Part shown: piece after piece, positions 1 to 7,317 of the stretch
How positions within the stretch are numbered: the first letter of the stretch is position 1
Layout: every line of letters begins with the position of its first letter
Source of the DNA: DSAR01 sp034437315
Lineage (GTDB): Bacteria > Chloroflexota > Anaerolineae > B4-G1
Reading direction: 5' to 3'
Assembly: GCA_034437315.1 (NCBI GenBank)
Contig: DAOTUC010000265.1
Location: 1 to 7,597, forward strand
Length of the DNA stretch: 7,597 nt
The notes under the pieces: generated by a model
Seen by the model: the letters and a program-made list of their open reading frames with translations, nothing else
What the model was told of the DNA's origin: nothing
Databases searched by the model: none
Position numbers and translations under genes: made by a program

Positions 1-951
1 TACACCACCACCGAGATCCTGGACTATTACGAGACCCTCGGCTTCACCTACGGCGTCTCTATCGACCACGTGATCTTCGGCAGCTTTCCGCCGGAAGAAC
101 AACTGCGCCGCTGGGTCATCACCCTGGACAATGCCGGGGATTTCCTGCGACGACACCGGGCGGGCGGCTACACCTTCACCCCCGTCGGCATCGCCCAGGG
201 CCAGACGCCGGAGATGTACGCCGAGGCAATCTGCCAACTGGTGGGCATGGGCTACGAGCACCTGGCGCTGGGCGGCCTGGCCCGCAGCGGCGACCGCACC
301 ATCCGCGAGGTGCTCCAAGCCGTCTCGCCAGAGTTGCCGGCGGGCGTCGATCTGCACCTGTTCGGCGTGGCGCGCCTATCGTTGATCCCCGATTTCCTGC
401 GCTACGGGGTGACGATGGTCGATAGCGCCGCGCCCATTCGCCGGGCCTTCCTGGGCACGAGCGAGGACAACTACTGGACGGGGAACCGCGCGCGCTATGC
501 CGCCATCCGCATCTCCGACGCTGCCAGCAAGCGCACCAAGCGCGGCGTGATCTCCCCCGAAGACGTGTTGAACGGCGACGGCGACGTGGATAGCGCCGAG
601 GCCCTGGTCGCGCTGGAGCAGCGGGCCCTGGGCCACCTGCGGGCCTACGACCGGGGCGAGGTCGGTCTGGAGGAGACGTTGGCGGCAGTCCTGGCCTACG
701 ACCGGCTCTTCGGCGAGGACCGGGACCACGAGACCTGGTACCGGCGTGTATTAGAAGACCGCCCCTGGCAGCAGTGCGGCTGCCCCATCTGCGAGGCCAC
801 CGGCATTGAGGTCGTCATCTTCCGGGGCAACAACCGCAACCGGCGGCGGGGGTTCCATAACGTCAAGGTGTTCTACGGGCAGTTCCGCCAGGCGGTTCGG
901 GACGCTTCATCTGGGCCGACGCTAAAGCAACAGTCTACGCCCCCGGAGTAG
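1..951 (+). CDS. dpdA: DpdA-like 7-deazaguanine DNA transglycosylase (TGT family), 3' part
   Basis: The frame is open from base 1 (YTTTEILDYY...), so 316 residues of a longer protein are visible and the N-terminus is off the window. Numbering from base 1, the tRNA-guanine transglycosylase fold shows as GVSIDHVI (18-25), a GGLARSGD loop (91-98) where tRNA enzymes have GGLAVGE, an aspartate in MVDSAAPIRR (D141) at the place of the catalytic nucleophile, and a zinc site C259, C261, C264 and H286 (CxCxxC, then FHN). The tRNA-type PTRNAR sequence after the nucleophile is missing, which points to the DNA-acting DpdA branch. In known Dpd systems DpdA, with DpdB, replaces guanine in DNA by preQ0. The helicase downstream supports this reading. 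A GTG at 70 can serve as a start on paper but has no Shine-Dalgarno sequence and would cut off conserved sequence. The alternative is another divergent TGT paralogue acting on tRNA, which is less likely. Confidence 0.8.
   Translation, partial: YTTTEILDYYETLGFTYGVSIDHVIFGSFPPEEQLRRWVITLDNAGDFLRRHRAGGYTFTPVGIAQGQTPEMYAEAICQLVGMGYEHLALGGLARSGDRTIREVLQAVSPELPAGVDLHLFGVARLSLIPDFLRYGVTMVDSAAPIRRAFLGTSEDNYWTGNRARYAAIRISDAASKRTKRGVISPEDVLNGDGDVDSAEALVALEQRALGHLRAYDRGEVGLEETLAAVLAYDRLFGEDRDHETWYRRVLEDRPWQQCGCPICEATGIEVVIFRGNNRNRRRGFHNVKVFYGQFRQAVRDASSGPTLKQQSTPPE
945..948 (+). promoter_or_regulatory. Ribosome binding site GGAG choosing the ATG at 956
   Basis: GGAG sits inside the last codons of the dpdA-like gene. 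It is 7 bases before the ATG at 956 but only 4 bases before the in-frame TTG at 953, so the ATG is the better start. The overlap with the upstream coding end suggests translation on one message. Confidence 0.55.
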
Positions 952-955
952 CTTG

Positions 956-1369
956 ATGTCCCAGCAACGCCCCGAGAACTTGCCCGCCGACGTCCTGGTG
1001 ATCCATTACCCAGCGCTGGCTCAGGACGCCTCCCCTCATATACGTCTTTCCGTTTTAGCTGCCATTGCTCGTCTTTTCAATCAAGGGGAAGCAGTCAGTT
1101 CCCTTCGAGACCTGTGTCAGGAAGAGCAGGTCCTGCTCAGTTTGAGACAGTGGCTCGCAGGCGATGAAGGAAGCCGTTTCTGGCAGATTGAGGGAGATCG
1201 AGTGATCCCCCGAAGGGTGTGCGAGAAGCACATCTTGGTTGGCACACGCCAGTTACTCAACGATCTCTCATTGCTGGCGACCCCGGCTGACCAATCTCGT
1301 CTAGCAGATCTGGATACCCTCTGGCAAGCCGCCGATGACCTTGTTCACCAGCGAGTAGAAACGGAGTAG
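956..1369 (+). CDS. Small protein of unknown function, possibly winged-helix
   Basis: This gene encodes 137 residues that I do not recognise. It starts only 4 bases after the dpdA-like stop and ends 9 bases before the coiled-coil gene, so the three genes are probably co-transcribed. The protein is soluble-looking, with no signal peptide or membrane segment. About residues 29-90 run as helix (RLSVLAAIARLF), a helical stretch around SSLRDLCQEEQVL, then QWLAGDEGSRFWQIEGDRVIPRR, which resembles a helix-turn-helix followed by a beta wing. This is a visual impression, not a profile match. The C-terminal third is helical and acidic. Sampled lines of the gene are about 48-57% GC, against mostly 65% or more in the dpdA-like gene. 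A role as DNA-binding or adaptor partner of the next protein is possible; a degenerate DpdG-type protein is an untested alternative. Confidence 0.7.
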   Translation: MSQQRPENLPADVLVIHYPALAQDASPHIRLSVLAAIARLFNQGEAVSSLRDLCQEEQVLLSLRQWLAGDEGSRFWQIEGDRVIPRRVCEKHILVGTRQLLNDLSLLATPADQSRLADLDTLWQAADDLVHQRVETE

Positions 1370-1378
1370 AGGCAGAAC

Positions 1379-2815
1379 ATGATCACAGACAACGAACAAT
1401 ACCTCGCGATCTCGCTGAATGTGACCAGCGAGGAACTGGAAGCCCTCGTCGCTGGCATAGACCAGGCGCGGATCGTTGATCTGGTGAAGCATTCTTCTCA
1501 CCTGAAGCAAGTCTTTCGTGGATTCCGCCCCTCTCGGCTACCCTGGTCCCAGGTGCCCGTCCGATTGGCCCGTGATGCTGAAAATAACCAGGGTCGGTTT
1601 GAGGCCCTCGTTGGGATGTGGATTGACAGTAACAACGATCTGTTGGACGAGATTGCCGATATCTCGACCGATCGACTGCAAGAAGATCTCGCCGAGCTAT
1701 TGGCGCGTTACGGGGTTGAGAATCGACTTCAAGTTCTCTGGGCTTTGCGATTTGACGGTCGGGAGAAGATTCAAGAGGCGCTTGAATCAGGCCTGACCGA
1801 GGAAATCAGAGATGAGACCTCCCGATTGCTTTCTCAGGCGGAACAACACACATTAGCCCTGGCCCTGGAGACTTCCCGCGCCCGGGTCTCTGAGCTTCAG
1901 AGTCAGCTTTCAGAGGCCGAATCTATCCTTAAGGAAGCCAACTGCCTACTCCGGCGCAAGAACGAGCAGATTGAGATGGGGCAAGCGGACGTAGAAAGAC
2001 TGCAAGAGGAACGGCAACGGTTTGAAAGCCAGATTGATGAGCAAGCTCGCGGCCTGGAAGCCTTCGCTGTTGAGCAGAGCCAGACCCAAAAGTTGCTGGC
2101 TGAAGAACGAGCCAAGACAGAGGAACTGCGTCGGAGTGTGCGTGATTTGAAGGAAACCTTGCGCGTTCAGATGGCAAGTTCCCGGCAGGAAGAGACACAG
2201 CAAAAGCTCAACGCGGCTCTTTTGAGGCTAGAAGAAGAGCGCAAGGCGGCCGCCGAGTTGCGACTCCACCTGGGTAAAGCAGAACACAAACTGGAGGAGG
2301 CGTATGCCAAGCGCGACATGGAACAGGCGCGCAGCAGCGATCTCGTCCAGCAAATTGAGCGCTTGGCGTACGACAAAGATGTCATCATTGAGGAGAAACG
2401 CCAGTTGATTGAGCGCGTGGAAAAACTCCGGGAACAGGTACGGAGCGCGCGCAAGCAATTGCAGGAACGCGCCGTCACTGAAACATGGGCGCGATTGCCC
2501 TGGAGTGAGCTTGACGAGCGCTGGTTAGAGGAACGGGAGGCGATGCGAGACTATCTCCATGACCTGATCAGCGCAGTCCAAAGTCAGGGTGATGCGACTT
2601 CGGCGCCAAGAGATAAGTGGGCATCGTGGGAACAATGGATTGAGGTCGAAATGGCATTGCTGCAGGACATTCTGACTTCCCTTGAGAAAGCTGATGAAGA
2701 CAGCCTGGGCGATTTGAAACAAGCCCAAGAACTGCTGGCCTTGCGCTGGTATCTGTTGGAATACACGCGCCAGGTGGCCCTATCCAGGCTTCAACAGACC
2801 GCGTTCTCGGTGTAG
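1379..2815 (+). CDS. Long coiled-coil protein of unknown function
   Basis: This gene encodes 478 residues that I do not recognise. The start ATG is preceded by AGAGG (1368-1372) at 6 bases. Three parts can be seen. Residues 1 to about 150 form a mostly helical globular region with a basic patch (FRGFRPSRLPW, near 47-57) and several tryptophans. Residues about 155-365 are a near-continuous coiled coil rich in Glu, Gln, Arg and Leu (for example VERLQEERQRFESQIDEQ). Residues about 369-478 form a second helical region with many Trp residues (WARLPW, KWASWEQWIE). No Walker A or B motif is visible, which argues against an SMC or Rad50 ATPase, and there is no nuclease motif, signal peptide or membrane helix. 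The shape suggests a scaffold or oligomerising subunit. Its position between a DpdA-like enzyme and a DpdJ-like helicase suggests an accessory role in that system, which is inference. Confidence 0.8.
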   Translation: MITDNEQYLAISLNVTSEELEALVAGIDQARIVDLVKHSSHLKQVFRGFRPSRLPWSQVPVRLARDAENNQGRFEALVGMWIDSNNDLLDEIADISTDRLQEDLAELLARYGVENRLQVLWALRFDGREKIQEALESGLTEEIRDETSRLLSQAEQHTLALALETSRARVSELQSQLSEAESILKEANCLLRRKNEQIEMGQADVERLQEERQRFESQIDEQARGLEAFAVEQSQTQKLLAEERAKTEELRRSVRDLKETLRVQMASSRQEETQQKLNAALLRLEEERKAAAELRLHLGKAEHKLEEAYAKRDMEQARSSDLVQQIERLAYDKDVIIEEKRQLIERVEKLREQVRSARKQLQERAVTETWARLPWSELDERWLEEREAMRDYLHDLISAVQSQGDATSAPRDKWASWEQWIEVEMALLQDILTSLEKADEDSLGDLKQAQELLALRWYLLEYTRQVALSRLQQTAFSV

Positions 2816-2839
2816 AGACCATTAAGAAATTTGCTCATA

Positions 2840-2871
2840 GGCCCGTCCTCGGGCCGATTAGCGCCCCCGAG
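2840..2871 (+). other. Two overlapping, mutually exclusive hairpins
   Basis: GGCCCG (2840-2845) pairs with CGGGCC (2850-2855) around a TCCT tetraloop. CTCGGG (2848-2853), which overlaps the first right arm, can instead pair with CCCGAG (2866-2871) around a 12-base loop. No T-tract follows either stem, so neither is a canonical intrinsic terminator. The structure may weaken read-through from the coiled-coil gene, protect an RNA end or act as an attenuator; this is inference from base pairing alone. Confidence 0.4.
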
Positions 2872-2915
2872 AGAGTGGTTAGAGCAATTATTTAAGACAC
2901 CCTGTAGCGATATAG

Positions 2916-2920
2916 AGGAG
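2916..2920 (+). promoter_or_regulatory. Ribosome binding site AGGAG of the helicase gene
   Basis: AGGAG lies 5 bases before the ATG at 2926 and 8 bases before a second in-frame ATG at 2929. Either could be used, so the N-terminus is uncertain by one residue. Confidence 0.7.
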
Positions 2921-2925
2921 CACGA

Positions 2926-5900
2926 ATGATGAACGTCTACATTTCACATCTAGGCGAGGCCCCGCTGCGGGGTGTCAGAGAACCGATTGCCTGTTCACCC
3001 GGCGCCCTGCGGGAGGTATTGGAACAGGTTGATGAACGCCATCCGGGGTTCCTTGATCTGGTCGTCGCGCCCGATGGTTCCGGCCTGCAATCCTCGGTTT
3101 TGATCTACAAGCGCATTGAGACAGACGCCCAAGGCCGCTGGCTGGAAGGGACAGATACCCAGCCGGTGAGCGACCTGGACGAGGCCTTAGCCCCATCGGA
3201 CAACCTGCTCGTCGCCCGTTTCGACCCCGATCGGCTGATGACCGTGCTGACCGAGACGCTGGCGGCGACCGACGAGCGGCTGGAACACGCCGATGGGTCC
3301 CACGGCTATCGCGCCTTTATGAGCGGGCCGGATGAGGCGGCAGGTAATCAGCCTCTCTGGGTACGCGGGGAGCCGGAGGCCCTCTATCCGTTCACCTCGG
3401 GGCGACCGATCTTAGAACTGGTGACCGCCGGATCGCTCTCCCTCAATCAGGACAAGCTGATCCCAGCGCGCCTGCGAGATGCCATCGCAGATCTGTGGGA
3501 ATTGGGCGATGATTTTCGACTACGCCTTTTCCAGGAAGAGGCCTTGCTGCACATTCTGCGCGAACTGCGCGCATCGGAGGCGAGCGCGCGTCGTCCGTTG
3601 CTTCTCTCCATCCCCACCGGCGGAGGCAAGACCGAGGCATTCCTGATTCCCCTCATCGCTCACCTCTACGACCGTAAACGAGCGGCGCTGCACGATCACG
3701 CGCCGCTGCCGGCCCAGGTTCGGACGTTGATTCTTTACCCCACCCGCGCCCTGGCAAACGACCAGGCCAAACGTATCACCGAGATCCTCTACGCCCTCAA
3801 CCTGGGCGTGGTAGAGGCGAACAAGGTCAACGTCGGCGTGATGACCGGCGATACCCCCAATTCCGGCTATAACCTGGGCACGGAGAAGAGTCTGCTCCAG
3901 GTCTGCCCGGCCTGTTCTGCCGTGCTGACCGATTTCCCTAACCGGGAAAACGCGAACGGTGCCGAGGTCTACTACGCCCGTTGCAGTTGCGGCGCCGAGA
4001 TCGACTTTTTCCGCCTGACCCGGTGGGACATTCTCAACGCCCCGCCCGACATGCTGATCACCAGCCCCGATATGATCAACCGCGCTCTCCAATCACCGCG
4101 CTACTATCGCGCCCTCTTTGGTGAGGCGATCGAGGCGGTAGTGTTTGACGAGATCCATATGTACGAAGGGGTCTTTGGCTGCAACGTGGCCCATCTGCTG
4201 CGCCGTTTCGAGGAAGCCTGCGGCCACCGGCCGCTCTACGTCGGCGCCAGCGCCACCATCCGCAACGCCAAAGGCCTCGCCAGCCTCATCTTCGACGCTG
4301 ACCTGGAGGCCGTCCGCTACTTGCGTCCCGCGCGTCAGGGGACTCCCATCACCGACGAGGAACGGCCCTACGTCGACTACGACGCGCCGCCGGATCGTTA
4401 TCGCCATCACTATGCCGTGGCCCCGGCCCGTTTCAAGGATCGCTTCCAGAAGACGGTCACCGCCACCCTGAACATCGCCGATGCCATCGGGCACCTGGTG
4501 CGCGATCCTCACTTCCGCAAGACTCTCATCTTCGCCAACTTTCGCCAGGATACAGACGACATCGTCCGCTTCCTGCGCGATCAGGAGGCCCGCTACTACG
4601 AGCCCTACGTGGCCCACGTGCTGCCCAAGTTGGCGAGCGCGCTGGCGTCCACCGGCGCCACCGTCAGCGCCGACCTGACCCGGGCGGAGGCGGACATCGC
4701 CCGCGCTATCGATCGCTGGTACCGGGGCGGGCAGGTGATCGGCGCGCTCTACGAACCACCCCTGGAGATCGGCTGGCACCGGGGCGGGCTGGAGAAGGAG
4801 GAGCGCATCAAGGCGGTCAATCGCTTCGCGGCGGCTCGCAAGCTGACCGCCTCCGGCGAGGCGGGCGACGAATACCCCATCGACGTGATGGCGGCCACCA
4901 AGACGCTGGAGTTGGGCATCGACATCGGCGACGTGACCACGGTGATGAACAACACCGCCCCTTTCTCGGTCAATGAGTACGTGCAACGGGTGGGGCGAGG
5001 CGGGCGTCGCCGCGATTCCCTGGCCCTCACCATCGTCAACCCCAGCAATCCGCTGGATTTTTACTTCCTGCGCCACTTCGATCGGTACGCGCATCCCACC
5101 GCGGCCGATTTCGAGGACGCGCCCATCATCATCTCCAACCAGGACGTGCTGCGCAGCCACCTCTACGCCCGGTTTCTCGACCACCTGGCCTGGTACTGGG
5201 ATGACCAGGGTAAGCCGGATCTCCAGGTCGTGGACCTCAAGAACTACCGCATAACGGTGGACGATCAGCCCATCGGCCTGGCAGGCGATGGGGACGTCTT
5301 CGCCAACGCCGTCTTTGACGCCGTGCTGCCGCTGGCGTCCATCGCTCGCCTGCGGGCGTGGATTCAGCGCGAGGCCGACGTCATTCCCGGCGTCGAACCG
5401 GCCGAGATTTCCGCCGATCGGCTGCGCGAGTGGTGGGTGGCCAAGATACGCCGTCTGCGCGAGCGTATCGCCAAGGGCGACCTGACCGACAACGACTATC
5501 TCTCCGGCTGGCACGCCCAGGACCGGGACCTGGTGCCCGATATGCGCAGCGCTGGGCCGCAGGTGGGCGTCTACCTGGTGCGAGAAAAGGGCGACGACGA
5601 ACTGCGCGACACCCTGGCCCGCAGCCGGGCGATTGCCTCCCGACCACCGAGGGGCTTTGCCACCCAGGGTAGCGTGACCTTTCGCGTCGAGGGGATCAAG
5701 GCTCGAAATGTCGAGGCCGAGACAGGTCTCAAGCAGGTTTTTGCCCAGCATGCCGACGCCGTGGACTACTTCCACCGTATGTTCAGCGGCGACGCCCAGG
5801 GCAGTCCATTTCCAGGCAATCCGATGGAGGTGCTCATCCAGGTCGATTTCCAGACGCCCCAGGATCTCTCGGTCAAATACCACCCCTATCGCTTCTACTG

Positions 5901-7317
5901 CTCCCGCTGCGGCGCGACCTACAGCGACAAACGGCCCGGCGACGAGCGATGCAAGGTCTGTGGAAACGAATTACGCCAACTGACTGAGATCTACGTCTGC
6001 GGCGGTTGTGGCGCTGTCTATATGCCACCGGTGCCCAAGGTGTGTGTGAACCCCGGTTGTGTCGCCCAGGCTAAACATCGCCGCGACGGCACATCCTTCA
6101 TCGAGGCGGTGAAAAAGGTCGGCGATTACGACCGGCACAACGACTACTTCCGCTTCACCGCGCTCCCTCGACTCAAGTGGCAGTGTCGCGGGTGTGGCGC
6201 CGAGATCAACTATCACGCGCATTACGAACTGCCCCAGTCCATCCTGGGCCAATTGGACGCGGCTGGGTGGAGCTATGACACACCCGCCGGCATCGCCCAG
6301 AACTTCCTCTATCGACCGGAGGCGTATTATGGCAAGAGTTACGATGTCCGTGGCTGGCATCGGGCCCGTTTCTCCTGCAAGCCCTGCCGGGACGCCAACA
6401 GCTACCACAAGATTCACGTCACCAATATCCCCACCCACCGCTCGGTGATCCACGAGTATATCATCCAGAACGAGCCTTACGCCCCATCGCTGGATAATAA
6501 ACTGGGGCAATGGACGTTCGACCGGGTCAGCGTCATCTCTCTGGCGCGGGAGATGTATCGTCGCTTTTTCTCTTACCCCAATCAAGAGACGAGAATCTTC
6601 CCGTCCGTTATCTTCCCCGAAAGCAACAGCTACCTGGCCAATCTCTACGACACCCACGCCGCCCTCCTCCGGCTCTCCGACGCGATGACCGCTTTCCTGG
6701 ACACCCATCCCCTGGCGCAAGACTATCTCAAGGGATATGAGGACGTCTGTGCGAGTCAGCCCCTGGGCGGGTCGGTCGATGACGAGGACGACCGCGACCT
6801 GGAAAGTGGCGAGATGTCCAGCCCCCATCCGGCCCTGCTGGCATGGGAGCGCGACCGCAAGCCGGATCCCCGGCGGATGTGGTGTGACGTCGTCCGAGGC
6901 GTCGTACCCAACCGGATATGCCAGGACGATGCCTGCGAGCATTGCCGGATCGAGGCGTTCGATCGCCGCCGCTTCGCCCGCTACCTGGTGATTCACACGA
7001 TCAAGCACGCGCTGATCAACGCTATGCCGCGCTTCACCGGCGCCAATAAGAACCAAATTCGGGGATACATCTACCCTAATGACCGGCGCGAGTACGACCT
7101 GGCCCTGGTGGACCGCATCGTCGGCGGATCCGGTTGTCTCTACCTGTTACGCGCCAACTGGGACACCATCTGGGAGATGACGGGTGAACTGCTCAACGCC
7201 GCCCGGCATGATCAGGGGCAGTTGCTGCTACCTTACACGTGCAGTCGCTACAACCGCGATCTGTGCACGCCGCTGGCTTTCGCGTTCTATGAGTTCTTGG
7301 AGGGACAGGGGGCCTGA
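2926..7317 (+). CDS. dpdJ: DpdJ-like DEIH-box helicase with zinc ribbons and DUF1998 C-terminus
   Basis: The 1463-residue protein is a superfamily 2 ATP-dependent helicase. Residues 1 to about 200 are unrecognised. The helicase core shows Walker A PTGGGKTE (230-237), YPTRALANDQ (271-280), TGDTP (307-311), TSPD (379-382), DEIH (408-411), SAT (442-444), FANF (536-539), ATKTLELGID (657-666) and QRVGRGGRR (687-695), so ATPase activity is likely intact. Cysteines C327, C330, C353 and C355 form a probable zinc site inside the first RecA lobe. Six further cysteine pairs follow: 992/995, 1009/1012, 1025/1028, 1040/1045, 1087/1090 and 1151/1154. The C-terminus (about 1320-1463), with HTIKHAL, VGGSGC (1399-1404) and C1332, C1337, C1340, C1439 and C1447, looks like the DUF1998/MZB domain of MrfA-type helicases. 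Size and the nearby DpdA-like gene favour DpdJ, a restriction-side component of Dpd systems. DISARM DrmA or Druantia DruE relatives share this architecture and are the main alternatives. Confidence 0.75.
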   Translation: MMNVYISHLGEAPLRGVREPIACSPGALREVLEQVDERHPGFLDLVVAPDGSGLQSSVLIYKRIETDAQGRWLEGTDTQPVSDLDEALAPSDNLLVARFDPDRLMTVLTETLAATDERLEHADGSHGYRAFMSGPDEAAGNQPLWVRGEPEALYPFTSGRPILELVTAGSLSLNQDKLIPARLRDAIADLWELGDDFRLRLFQEEALLHILRELRASEASARRPLLLSIPTGGGKTEAFLIPLIAHLYDRKRAALHDHAPLPAQVRTLILYPTRALANDQAKRITEILYALNLGVVEANKVNVGVMTGDTPNSGYNLGTEKSLLQVCPACSAVLTDFPNRENANGAEVYYARCSCGAEIDFFRLTRWDILNAPPDMLITSPDMINRALQSPRYYRALFGEAIEAVVFDEIHMYEGVFGCNVAHLLRRFEEACGHRPLYVGASATIRNAKGLASLIFDADLEAVRYLRPARQGTPITDEERPYVDYDAPPDRYRHHYAVAPARFKDRFQKTVTATLNIADAIGHLVRDPHFRKTLIFANFRQDTDDIVRFLRDQEARYYEPYVAHVLPKLASALASTGATVSADLTRAEADIARAIDRWYRGGQVIGALYEPPLEIGWHRGGLEKEERIKAVNRFAAARKLTASGEAGDEYPIDVMAATKTLELGIDIGDVTTVMNNTAPFSVNEYVQRVGRGGRRRDSLALTIVNPSNPLDFYFLRHFDRYAHPTAADFEDAPIIISNQDVLRSHLYARFLDHLAWYWDDQGKPDLQVVDLKNYRITVDDQPIGLAGDGDVFANAVFDAVLPLASIARLRAWIQREADVIPGVEPAEISADRLREWWVAKIRRLRERIAKGDLTDNDYLSGWHAQDRDLVPDMRSAGPQVGVYLVREKGDDELRDTLARSRAIASRPPRGFATQGSVTFRVEGIKARNVEAETGLKQVFAQHADAVDYFHRMFSGDAQGSPFPGNPMEVLIQVDFQTPQDLSVKYHPYRFYCSRCGATYSDKRPGDERCKVCGNELRQLTEIYVCGGCGAVYMPPVPKVCVNPGCVAQAKHRRDGTSFIEAVKKVGDYDRHNDYFRFTALPRLKWQCRGCGAEINYHAHYELPQSILGQLDAAGWSYDTPAGIAQNFLYRPEAYYGKSYDVRGWHRARFSCKPCRDANSYHKIHVTNIPTHRSVIHEYIIQNEPYAPSLDNKLGQWTFDRVSVISLAREMYRRFFSYPNQETRIFPSVIFPESNSYLANLYDTHAALLRLSDAMTAFLDTHPLAQDYLKGYEDVCASQPLGGSVDDEDDRDLESGEMSSPHPALLAWERDRKPDPRRMWCDVVRGVVPNRICQDDACEHCRIEAFDRRRFARYLVIHTIKHALINAMPRFTGANKNQIRGYIYPNDRREYDLALVDRIVGGSGCLYLLRANWDTIWEMTGELLNAARHDQGQLLLPYTCSRYNRDLCTPLAFAFYEFLEGQGA

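Larger units (their letters stand above)
2816..2925 (+). promoter_or_regulatory. 110-base intergenic gap, probable leader of the helicase gene
   Basis: This is the only gap of any size between genes. It contains a compact GC-rich hairpin near its start, an AT-richer stretch (about 2885-2896, AATTATTTAA) and a ribosome binding site at its end. A promoter for the helicase operon may lie here, but I see no convincing -35/-10 pair; TATAGA at 2911-2916 lies too close to the start codon to be a credible -10 box for a normal leader. Confidence 0.35.

Noticed and set aside
376..729. A 117-codon open frame on the - strand inside the transglycosylase gene
   Set aside because: It overlaps the catalytic region of a recognised gene in antisense and shows no family features.
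1379..2815. The coiled-coil protein as an SMC/Rad50-type ATPase or a condensin-like (Wadjet) subunit
   Set aside because: There is no Walker A, Walker B or ABC signature at either end, and no kleisin or other Jet gene is seen beside it.
2840..2855. Intrinsic terminator after the coiled-coil gene
   Set aside because: The stem is good, but the following bases are GATTAGCGCC with no run of T.
4093..5883. A 596-codon open frame on the - strand, opposite the helicase gene
   Set aside because: It is antisense to well-supported helicase motifs. The protein is rich in Gly, Val, His and Asp with no recognisable motif, which is typical of the mirror of a GC-rich gene.
5971..7056. A 361-codon open frame on the - strand
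   Set aside because: It lies opposite the zinc-ribbon and DUF1998 part of the helicase and has no motif or start signal of its own; it is a shadow of the real gene.
2926..7317. The helicase as DISARM DrmA or Druantia DruE
   Set aside because: The architecture is shared, but the nearby DpdA-like gene and the absence of any DISARM methylase, DrmB, DrmC or Druantia partner in the window make DpdJ the better reading. The alternatives are not fully excluded.
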